Of a DNA stretch of 5,786 nt, positions 1 through 4,841 are shown piece after piece. Made by a program: the position numbers and the translations under genes. The notes below the pieces were generated by a model. The model was not told where the DNA came from and ran no database searches. It worked only from the letters and a program-made list of their open reading frames with translations. Source of the stretch: a bacterium (GTDB lineage Bacteria; Krumholzibacteriota; Krumholzibacteriia; JACNKJ01); NCBI GenBank assembly GCA_014382085.1, contig JACNKJ010000041.1:1-5786 (forward strand), read 5' to 3'. Each line of letters opens with the position of its first letter. Positions within the stretch are counted from its first letter, which is position 1.

Positions 1-280
1 GCAGGCTGCAGGGGACGTTAAATTCTCCTTCGACCTGAGTGATGGGGCCAAGCAAAAGATCATGGAAGAGGGCTTCGACCGGCGATACGGCGCTCGGCAC
101 CTGAAACGCTCCATCGAGCGTTTCCTGGTCTTTCCCCTGGCCAATCTGGTTTCCACGGGACAGATCCGATATGGGGATCATATTTCCATTGATCACAAGA
201 TGCATGGAGACAAAATGGAATTCCACAAGGCACCTTCACCGGATTTGAAGGTGGTGGGAGAGACCATTCGCGCCTCCTAA
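1..280 (+). CDS. Clp/HSP100-family AAA+ ATPase, C-terminal end (5' truncated)
   Basis: The reading frame is open from base 2 (base 1 ends the preceding codon) to the TAA at 278-280 and gives 92 residues. The part GFDRRYGARHLKRSIERFLV matches the small C-terminal subdomain of the second AAA+ module of ClpA/ClpB/ClpC-type unfoldases. There the YGAR-x-L-x-R (sensor-2) arginine contacts the bound nucleotide and the following helices end in a PLA-x-L-type stretch. Family knowledge: these hexameric cytoplasmic machines unfold or disaggregate proteins using ATP. The Walker motifs and N-terminal domain lie outside the window, so ClpB, ClpC or a related ATPase cannot be separated. No convincing terminator follows; the gene ends 70 bases before the tRNA and is probably a separate unit from the thrS cluster. 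An internal ATG at 62 is not a real start, since the family homology extends upstream of it. Confidence 0.8.
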   Translation, partial: QAAGDVKFSFDLSDGAKQKIMEEGFDRRYGARHLKRSIERFLVFPLANLVSTGQIRYGDHISIDHKMHGDKMEFHKAPSPDLKVVGETIRAS

Positions 281-304
281 TCTATTCGCAGCCCGTCTAC
301 CGTC

Positions 305-333
305 TTGACAAAGGCCCCCGGCTGTCATATATC
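305..333 (+). promoter_or_regulatory. Probable sigma-70 type promoter for the tRNA gene
   Basis: A perfect -35 consensus TTGACA lies at 305-310. After a 17-base spacer comes TATATC (328-333) as a -10 box; TATCCT at 330-335 is an alternative with a 19-base spacer. Initiation around 340 would leave a leader of about ten bases before the mature tRNA 5' end at 351. This is the only obvious promoter ahead of thrS, so thrS may depend partly on read-through past the tRNA. The -35 is strong, the -10 only moderate. Confidence 0.55.
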
Positions 334-350
334 CTGTGATTCTTAGGTAA

Positions 351-424
351 GGGCGATTAGCTCAGCTGGTTAGAGTGCTTGCTCGACACGCAAGAGGTCA
401 CAGGTTCGAATCCCGTATCGCCCA
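351..424 (+). tRNA. tRNA-Val (anticodon GAC), with atypical loop base 33
   Basis: A complete cloverleaf can be folded. The acceptor stem 351-357 pairs perfectly with 417-423. The D stem is 360-363 with 373-376 (one G-U pair). The anticodon stem 378-382 pairs perfectly with 390-394, with a seven-base loop TCGACAC and anticodon GAC at 385-387. The variable loop has five bases. The T stem is 400-404 with 412-416 and the loop TTCGAAT. The discriminator is A424, followed by CCC, so the CCA end is not fully encoded and would need CCA-adding enzyme. Two oddities are visible. Base 384, equivalent to the near-universal U33, is C, and A402 faces C414 in the T stem. The short variable loop excludes a tRNA-Ser reading of the CGA triplet, and shifting the loop frame breaks the anticodon stem. 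Confidence 0.92.
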
Positions 425-427
425 CCC

Positions 428-453
428 GGCCAGGTATCCAGCCTGGCCTTTTT
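428..453 (+). terminator. Rho-independent terminator after the tRNA
   Basis: GGCCAGG (428-434) pairs perfectly with CCTGGCC (442-448) across a seven-base loop and is followed by five T (449-453). It starts four bases past the tRNA discriminator base, so it both ends the tRNA transcript and defines its 3' trailer. It stands between the tRNA promoter and thrS and should reduce read-through into thrS. Confidence 0.75.
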
Positions 454-465
454 CATATCCTCTAT

Positions 466-493
466 GCGACGGGCGATTCGTAGCGACCGTCGT
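466..493 (+). promoter_or_regulatory. thrS leader hairpin, candidate anticodon-mimic operator
   Basis: The outer stem GCGACGG (466-472) pairs with CCGTCGT (487-493) through seven pairs including one G-U. A G473/A486 mismatch and the pairs C474-G485 and G475-C484 follow. The loop is ATTCGTAG (476-483). It contains TT-CGT-A, the layout of a tRNA-Thr(CGU) anticodon loop (U33, anticodon CGU, purine 37). In E. coli ThrRS represses its own mRNA by binding a leader hairpin that imitates the tRNA-Thr anticodon arm next to the ribosome binding site. Here the hairpin ends eight bases before GAGG (502-505), the Shine-Dalgarno of thrS. No T run follows, so it is not a terminator. The hairpin is visible; the regulatory role is inferred. 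The loop has eight bases rather than seven. Confidence 0.5.
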
Positions 494-510
494 AGGAAAG
501 CGAGGCCAAG

Positions 511-2436
511 ATGCAGATCGATCTGATTCTCCCCGATGAGAGAGTCTTGAATCTGGAAGGACCCCTTCCGGTGGACGATGCCATCGCCGCCGTAAGCGAA
601 GGTCTTTTGAGACGTGCAATTGCCGTGGAACTGGACGGCGAGATCCTGGATCGTCATTCGGAGATTAAAACGAGTGGACGTTTCCGGATCCTCACCAACA
701 AGGACGAGGAGAGCCTTTCGGTTCTCCGCCATTCCACTGCCCATCTTATGGCCTATGCGGTGCAAGAGCTTTACCCCGAAGCCAAGTTCGCTTTTGGTCC
801 TGATGTTGAAGATGGCTTCTACTACGACATTCTCGTGGATGAATCCTTCACACCCGATGATCTTGTGAAGATCGAGGCGAAGATGAAGGAGCTGGCCAAG
901 GGCAAGCATCCTTTCATCAAGAAGATTATGTCTCGTCAAGATGCGGCGGACTACTTCGCCGAAAAGCAGCAGGATTTCAAAGTGGAGCACGTGGGCGAGC
1001 TTCCCGAAGAAGAGGAAATATCCTTCTACGAAGTGGGGGAATTCGTGGACCTCTGTGGAGGGCCTCACGTTGCCGACACGGGCATGCTAAAAGCCTTCAA
1101 ACTGCGCACTGTGGCCGGAGCTTATTGGCGTGCCGATGAAACCCGTGAGCAGCTTCAGCGCATCTACGGCACCAGCTGGTTCAAGGCCAAGGACCTCGAG
1201 GCCTATCTTGTACGTCTTGAAGAGGCGGAGAAAAGGGATCATCGAAAGCTGGGTCAGCAGCTAGGGCTTTTCGGAATGAAGGAAGAAGCCGGCGGTGGTC
1301 TGGCCTTCTGGTATCCAAAGGGTACCGTCCTGCGCGAGCAGATTGAAAACTGGTGGAAGCAAGCCCATCGCGAACGCGGTTACGACATGGTGGTCACGCC
1401 GCACATTTTCAAGGGCGACCTTTGGCGCACCAGCGGGCATCTCGATTTTTACGCGGAGAACATGTACACCTTCGAACAGGATGAGCAGACCTACGTGGTC
1501 AAGCCCATGAACTGCCCGGGGCACATTCTGATTTATCAAGATGATCTCAAGAGCTATCGCGATCTGCCCCAGCGCCTGGCCGAATTGGGAACCGTCTATC
1601 GTTACGAGCGCAGCGGAACTCTTCACGGGCTCATGCGAGTGCGTGGGTTCACCCAGGACGACGCCCACATCTTTTGCACACCCGACCAGTTGGTGGACGA
1701 AGTCACGAAGCTCATCGAATTCTCGCGCGACCTGCATGCCATCTTCGGCTTCACCGAATTGACCACGGAGCTCAGCGTCCGCGACTCGGCGAACAAGTCG
1801 AAATACATCGGCGAGGACGAAGAATGGGACGCCGCCGAAGCCTCGCTCATGGAGGCCGTGGATCGTGTGGGCCTGAGCGTCAAGCGCATGGAAGGCGAGG
1901 CGGTTTTTTACGGTCCCAAGATCGATGTGAAGCTCAAGGACGCCATCGGGCGCTCCTGGCAAACCAGCACCATCCAGTTCGACTTCAATCTGCCCCGGCG
2001 CTTCAACGTGGAATATGTGGGCGCCGACGGTCAGCACAAGCATCCCTATATCATCCACCGGGCGCTTTTCGGCTCGTTGGAGCGATTCATTGGAATCCTC
2101 ACCGAGCATCACGCCGGCGAGTTCCCCCTGTGGCTGGCGCCGGTGCAGGCCATCGTGCTTCCCCTGAGCGAACACTTCAGGGACTATGGCGAAAAGGTGG
2201 TCGAGGAACTCCGTAAAGCGGGACTGCGAGCAGACTTAGACGCCAAAGACGAGAAGTTGGGCTACAAGATCCGCCAGGCCGAACTGCAGAAGATCCCCTA
2301 CATGATCGTGGTGGGGGCCAAAGAGCAGGAAGCCGGGGGGATCACGGTTCGGAGCAAGAAATCAGGCGATGAGGGGTCTTTCAGCATAGCGGATTTCCTG
2401 AACAGGGCTCTTGACGAGATAGCGAATAAGCACTAG
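511..2436 (+). CDS. thrS: Threonyl-tRNA synthetase (ThrRS)
   Basis: A 641-residue protein, about the length of E. coli ThrRS. It joins threonine to tRNA-Thr in the cytoplasm (class II synthetase, dimer). Order of parts: TGS domain (about 1-62); editing domain (about 63-225) with HSTAH (H74, H78) and CGGPH (C182, H186), the site that hydrolyses Ser-tRNA-Thr; class II catalytic core (about 240-540); anticodon-binding domain (about 545-641). The core carries MNCPGH, motif 2 around TVYRYERSGT and MRVRGFTQDDAHIF, and motif 3 near HRALFGSLERF. C335, H386 and H516 correspond to the zinc ligands that select threonine. All key residues are present, so it should be active and able to edit. The ATG at 511 fits the family N-terminus and has GAGG at 502-505, five bases upstream. 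The leader hairpin at 466-493 may give autoregulation. Confidence 0.98.
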   Translation: MQIDLILPDERVLNLEGPLPVDDAIAAVSEGLLRRAIAVELDGEILDRHSEIKTSGRFRILTNKDEESLSVLRHSTAHLMAYAVQELYPEAKFAFGPDVEDGFYYDILVDESFTPDDLVKIEAKMKELAKGKHPFIKKIMSRQDAADYFAEKQQDFKVEHVGELPEEEEISFYEVGEFVDLCGGPHVADTGMLKAFKLRTVAGAYWRADETREQLQRIYGTSWFKAKDLEAYLVRLEEAEKRDHRKLGQQLGLFGMKEEAGGGLAFWYPKGTVLREQIENWWKQAHRERGYDMVVTPHIFKGDLWRTSGHLDFYAENMYTFEQDEQTYVVKPMNCPGHILIYQDDLKSYRDLPQRLAELGTVYRYERSGTLHGLMRVRGFTQDDAHIFCTPDQLVDEVTKLIEFSRDLHAIFGFTELTTELSVRDSANKSKYIGEDEEWDAAEASLMEAVDRVGLSVKRMEGEAVFYGPKIDVKLKDAIGRSWQTSTIQFDFNLPRRFNVEYVGADGQHKHPYIIHRALFGSLERFIGILTEHHAGEFPLWLAPVQAIVLPLSEHFRDYGEKVVEELRKAGLRADLDAKDEKLGYKIRQAELQKIPYMIVVGAKEQEAGGITVRSKKSGDEGSFSIADFLNRALDEIANKH

Positions 2437-2484
2437 CTTCTTTGCTTACAACCGAATACGGACAAGTAGAGGCAGTCCTCTCAC

Positions 2485-2511
2485 CTGACAACCGCAACGC
2501 GAGTTCGTCAG
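2485..2511 (+). other. Bulged hairpin in the infC leader
   Basis: CTGACAACCG (2485-2494) pairs with 2500-2511 in ten pairs. The bases A2502 and C2506 bulge on the 3' side and the loop is CAACG (2495-2499). No T run follows, so it is not a terminator. Bulged irregular helices are typical of ribosomal-protein binding sites, but no specific ligand can be read from sequence alone. Confidence 0.45.
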
Positions 2512-2532
2512 AGTTACAAGAACCCAAACTGG

Positions 2533-2569
2533 GGGTGGCTGCTTTGGCATCCACCCTTTTTTCATGCCA
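2533..2569 (+). terminator. Terminator-like hairpin / possible H-type pseudoknot before infC
   Basis: GGGTGG (2533-2538) pairs perfectly with CCACCC (2551-2556), followed by six T (2557-2562). This is a plausible intrinsic terminator or attenuator, although its loop is long (12 bases). The last six loop bases, TGGCAT (2545-2550), are exactly complementary to ATGCCA (2564-2569) just past the T run. Both helices can coexist as an H-type pseudoknot: six-pair stem 1, six-base loop 1, six-pair stem 2, no base between the stems, and a seven-base T-rich loop 3. Stem 2 includes the first A of the infC Shine-Dalgarno AGGAGG. The element can therefore be read as transcription attenuation, translational control, or both. 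Confidence 0.5.
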
Positions 2570-2582
2570 GGAGGTGTCTGAG

Positions 2583-3179
2583 ATCAGGCCCAACAATCCC
2601 AAACGGGATAACCAGGAACCGAGAGTCAATGGAAGGATCCGCATCCCCGAGGTGAGGCTCGTGGATGAGGAGGGCAATCAGGTCGGCGTCGTGGCCACAG
2701 CGGTGGCCATGGACATGGCCCGCGAGCGCGGACTGGATCTGGTGGAGGTATCTCCCAACGCTCGTCCTCCCGTTTGCCGGATCATGGATTTCGGTAAGTA
2801 CAAATACGAGCTCAGCAAGAAGGCGAAGATCGCAAGGCAGAAGCAGAAGCTTCATCAGGTCTCCGTGAAAGAAGTGCAGTTTCGGCCCAAAACCGACGAG
2901 CACGATTACCGATTCAAGGTTCGCAATATTCTCAAATTCCTGGGCCACCGAGATAAGGTGAAAGTGGTCCTCCGTTTCCGGGGACGTGAAATGAGTCATA
3001 TGGAATTTGGCATGAAGACCCTGGAGCGGGTGCTGGAGGATCTGGAAGGATTGGCGATCGTCGAGCAGAGGCCGAAGCAGGAGGGGCGTAACGTGGTGAT
3101 GATTCTTTCACCGGGCCCCGGTATCGACAAACTGGTCGATGGCCAGAAGGCTGAAGAGACGACCGACGACAATGAATAG
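2583..3179 (+). CDS. infC: Translation initiation factor IF-3 (non-canonical ATC start)
   Basis: IF3 binds the 30S subunit, keeps it apart from 50S and checks the start codon and initiator tRNA. From ATC at 2583 the protein has 198 residues (E. coli IF3: 180). The N-terminal domain begins at about residue 14 with RVNGRIRIPEVRL and contains DLVEVSPNARPPVCRIMDFG (52-71). A lysine-rich linker around KYKYELSKKAKIARQKQK leads to the C-terminal domain, with KEVQFRPKTDEHDYRFKV and FRGREMSH. A short acidic tail ends the protein. The start choice rests on a perfect AGGAGG at 2569-2574 placed eight bases before ATC and on the match to the family N-terminus. Earlier starts in the open frame (TTG 2442) would add 47 residues unlike IF3, and the first in-frame ATG (2709) would cut into the domain. 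IF3 genes are known for rare starts (AUU in E. coli, AUC reported in Myxococcus), which let IF3 repress its own synthesis. Confidence 0.95.
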   Translation: MRPNNPKRDNQEPRVNGRIRIPEVRLVDEEGNQVGVVATAVAMDMARERGLDLVEVSPNARPPVCRIMDFGKYKYELSKKAKIARQKQKLHQVSVKEVQFRPKTDEHDYRFKVRNILKFLGHRDKVKVVLRFRGREMSHMEFGMKTLERVLEDLEGLAIVEQRPKQEGRNVVMILSPGPGIDKLVDGQKAEETTDDNE

Positions 3180-3195
3180 ACGCTAAGGCGTCGGT
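3162..3195 (+). other. Alternative hairpins around the infC stop, upstream of rpmI
   Basis: ACCGACG (3162-3168) can pair with CGTCGGT (3189-3195) in seven pairs enclosing the infC stop. A local five-pair hairpin GACGC/GCGTC (3179-3183 with 3188-3192, loop TAAG) uses part of the same 3' strand, so the two exclude each other. The structure ends five bases before the rpmI Shine-Dalgarno (AGGAGG, 3201-3206). In E. coli L20 represses rpmI translation through RNA structure in this position. A role here is only inferred. Confidence 0.35.
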
Positions 3196-3213
3196 ATTAC
3201 AGGAGGAAGAATT

Positions 3214-3411
3214 ATGCCCAAGATGAAAAGCCAGCGAGGCGCAGTTAAGCGTTTCCGGACGACGGGCACGGGCAAGGTGCGCCGCCATAAGGCATTCGGC
3301 TCCCACATTCTGACTAAGAAGTCCACCAAGAGGAAGCGCGGTCTGAGAGAGGCGACATTGGCCTCCCCAGGCGATGCGGCTCGTATCAAGCGGATGATCC
3401 TCAACAAGTAA
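3214..3411 (+). CDS. rpmI: 50S ribosomal protein L35 (bL35)
   Basis: A 65-residue, very basic protein of the exact family length. It starts MPKMKSQRGAVKRFRTTGTG, with the typical K-x-K-x-HR-x-KAF-like segment (KVRRHKAFGSHIL) and an RKR-rich middle. L35 is a small protein of the large ribosomal subunit that assembles onto 23S rRNA. The ATG has a perfect Shine-Dalgarno AGGAGG (3201-3206) seven bases upstream. It lies 34 bases after infC and 33 bases before rplT, the standard order, and the three genes probably form one transcript. Inverted repeats just upstream (3162-3195) might control its translation. Confidence 0.97.
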   Translation: MPKMKSQRGAVKRFRTTGTGKVRRHKAFGSHILTKKSTKRKRGLREATLASPGDAARIKRMILNK

Positions 3412-3444
3412 GACCACCGGACTTCAGAAACAGGAGAACAGACC

Positions 3445-3810
3445 ATGTCCCGTTCAGTGAATAATGTTGCTTCCCGCGCCCGCAGAAAGAAGATCCTTTC
3501 GCGAGCCAAGGGTTACTTCGGCAAAAGGAAAAACAGTGTCCGTCTGGGCACCGAGGCCGTTAACCGCGCAGCTGCATACGCCTACCGTGACAGGAAGCAG
3601 CGCAAACGTCAGTTCCGCCGCCTTTGGATCGTGCGCATCAACGCTGCGGCCAATCTCCACGGCATCAGCTACAGCAAGTTCATCCACGGCCTCAAGGCCC
3701 TGGAAGTGGACATCGACCGCAAACAGCTCGCGGAGATGGCGGTCAATGATCCCACCGCCTTCAGCAAGCTCGCCGATATGGTTCAGACGGAGATGAGCAA
3801 GGCAAGCTAG
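3445..3810 (+). CDS. rplT: 50S ribosomal protein L20 (bL20)
   Basis: A 121-residue protein (family about 115-120). L20 binds 23S rRNA early in 50S assembly and in several bacteria represses its own operon. The basic N-terminal extension (RARRKKILSRAKGYFGKRKN, residues 11-30) is followed by YAYRDRKQRKRQFRRLWIVR (45-64), INAAAN and the globular domain with GISYSKFIHGLK and DRKQLAEMAVNDPTAF. The start is supported by AGGAG (3432-3436) eight bases before ATG. The first residues, MSRSVNNVASRARRKK, differ from the MPRVKRG-type start of E. coli or Geobacter-like L20 and resemble the form seen in several other phyla. The stop TAG is part of the pheS Shine-Dalgarno. Confidence 0.97.
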   Translation: MSRSVNNVASRARRKKILSRAKGYFGKRKNSVRLGTEAVNRAAAYAYRDRKQRKRQFRRLWIVRINAAANLHGISYSKFIHGLKALEVDIDRKQLAEMAVNDPTAFSKLADMVQTEMSKAS

Positions 3811-3814
3811 GAGG
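3809..3814 (+). promoter_or_regulatory. pheS Shine-Dalgarno built on the rplT stop codon
   Basis: TAGGAGG combines the rplT stop (3808-3810) with AGGAGG (3809-3814), only four bases before the GTG start of pheS. The close packing suggests translational coupling: ribosomes ending rplT are positioned over the pheS start. It also decides the GTG at 3819 as start; no competing ATG lies nearby in frame. Confidence 0.75.
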
Positions 3815-3818
3815 ACCG

Positions 3819-4832
3819 GTGCAGCAAGAACTCCAGCAGCTTTGGGAAGACGCCGAGCAGGAACTGGCTCAGGTTGCGGAGCCTAAGGCCCTTGAAATCT
3901 TCAGGATCAAGTACCTGGGGAAAAAAGGTGCGGTGGCCGGTCTCTTCGCACGCATGGGCGGCCTTTCCGCAGAGGAGAGGCCCGCTTTCGGCCAGGCGGT
4001 CAACGACCTGCGGGCCCGTTTGGAAGAGGCCCTAGCCCTGCGCAAGCAGGCGGTGGCGGAGCAAAGCGAGTCCGCGCTTCCAACCGGTTACGACCCGAGC
4101 CTTCCGGGCTACAAGCCCTGGTTCGGGCGTCGGCACGTGCTGTCCTCAGTGCTCCAGGAAATCGTCGAGATTTTTCGGGGCATGGGCTTCTCGGTGGCCG
4201 AGGGGCCTGAAGTTGAACTGGATTACTTCAACTTCCAGGCTCTGAATTTCCCCGACGATCACCCATCCCGCGACCTACAGGACACCTTTTACATTGAGAA
4301 GGATGTCCTGCTTCGTACCCATACGAGCCCGGTGCAGATCCGCTACATGGAGAAGCACCCGCCGCCGGTGCGCATCGTGGTGCCGGGTCGCGTCTATCGC
4401 AATGAAGCCATCGACGCTTCCCATGCCGCCGAATTCCACCAGGTGGAAGGGCTCTACGTGGACGAGGGCGTTACCATGGGGGATCTCACAGTCACCCTCC
4501 GCCATTTCGCCAAAGAGTTCTTCGGCAGCGGTACAGAGCTGCGATTCCGTCCACACTTCTTTCCCTTCACTGAACCCAGCGCCGAGGCCGACATGACCTG
4601 CTTCGCTTGCGCAGGGTCGGGCTGCCGCATCTGCGGCAACACTGGATGGATTGAAATCATGGGCGCCGGTATGGTGCATCCCAATGTCTTCAAGTCTGCG
4701 GGATATGATCCCGAAAAAGTGACGGGCTTTGCCTTCGGCATGGGCATCGAGCGCATTGCCATGTTGCGTCACGGGATCAAAGACATCCGGCTTTTCCTGG
4801 AAAACGATCTGCGCTTCCTCTCCCAGTTTTAG
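3819..4832 (+). CDS. pheS: Phenylalanyl-tRNA synthetase alpha subunit (PheS)
   Basis: A 337-residue catalytic subunit of the alpha2-beta2 enzyme that charges tRNA-Phe (class II; E. coli 327). The N-terminal coiled-coil arm (about 1-85) binds tRNA. Residues 100-337 form the catalytic core: SRDLQDTFYIEKDVLLRTHTSPVQ region (150-173; HTS at 168-170), motif 2 (PGRVYRNEAIDASHAAEFHQ, 189-208), FRPHFFPFTEPSAE (243-256) and motif 3 (GFAFGMGIERIAML, 303-316). A305 corresponds to the E. coli Ala294 that shapes the phenylalanine pocket. Inside the core is CFACAGSGCRIC (261-272), a C-x2-C-x4-C-x2-C pattern absent from E. coli PheS but present in PheS of a number of other bacteria; zinc binding is possible. 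The GTG start follows rplT by eight bases. There is no room for the pheM leader peptide and attenuator of E. coli. Confidence 0.97.
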   Translation: MQQELQQLWEDAEQELAQVAEPKALEIFRIKYLGKKGAVAGLFARMGGLSAEERPAFGQAVNDLRARLEEALALRKQAVAEQSESALPTGYDPSLPGYKPWFGRRHVLSSVLQEIVEIFRGMGFSVAEGPEVELDYFNFQALNFPDDHPSRDLQDTFYIEKDVLLRTHTSPVQIRYMEKHPPPVRIVVPGRVYRNEAIDASHAAEFHQVEGLYVDEGVTMGDLTVTLRHFAKEFFGSGTELRFRPHFFPFTEPSAEADMTCFACAGSGCRICGNTGWIEIMGAGMVHPNVFKSAGYDPEKVTGFAFGMGIERIAMLRHGIKDIRLFLENDLRFLSQF

Positions 4833-4841
4833 GAGACCGCC

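Larger units (their letters stand above)
2437..2582 (+). promoter_or_regulatory. Structured 146-base infC leader
   Basis: This is the only sizeable non-coding stretch inside the cluster. Visible elements in order: a five-pair hairpin AGAGG/CCTCT (2468-2472 with 2477-2481, loop CAGT); a longer bulged hairpin (2485-2511); a terminator-like or pseudoknot element (2533-2569); and the Shine-Dalgarno AGGAGG (2569-2574). CACCT (2482-2486) can pair with AGGTG of the ribosome-binding region (2572-2576). The slightly wider 2481-2486 can instead pair, with two G-U, to the 5' arm of the terminator (2533-2538). This makes alternative folds possible. Known parallels are the L20-controlled infC leader of Firmicutes and the L20 operator before rpmI in E. 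coli. A weak promoter reading (TTGACG 2411-2416, 17 bases, TAGCTT 2434-2439) could start the leader but is not convincing. The frame is open through here from a TTG at 2442, but it does not look coding. Confidence 0.5.

Noticed and set aside
351..479. Repeat GGGCGATT at the tRNA 5' end (351-358) and in the thrS leader hairpin (471-478)
   Set aside because: Eight bases without flanking similarity; more likely chance than a tRNA remnant, and the hairpin pairing explains the second copy.
454..510. T-box riboswitch ahead of thrS
   Set aside because: Only 57 bases are available; no specifier domain or T-box sequence (TGGNACCGCG-like) and no terminator after the hairpin.
370..1068. Long minus-strand open frame (232 codons) across the tRNA and thrS
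   Set aside because: It is antisense to a complete tRNA and to conserved thrS codons, resembles no known family and has no ribosome binding site; a shadow of thrS codon usage.
1261..2175. Minus-strand open frame of 304 codons inside thrS
   Set aside because: It lies opposite the ThrRS catalytic core. GC-rich codon usage commonly leaves the antisense frame open; no recognisable domain.
2411..2439. Possible internal infC promoter (TTGACG, 17 bases, TAGCTT)
   Set aside because: The -10 box matches only half of the consensus; kept as a note in the leader entry rather than as a feature.
2442..2582. N-terminal extension of IF3 from TTG 2442
   Set aside because: The 47 added residues do not resemble IF3, no good Shine-Dalgarno precedes the TTG, and the stretch contains hairpins, a T run and a perfect Shine-Dalgarno for the ATC start.
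4275..4772. Minus-strand open frames inside pheS (165 and 102 codons) and pheT
   Set aside because: They are opposite conserved synthetase motifs and have no homology or start signals.
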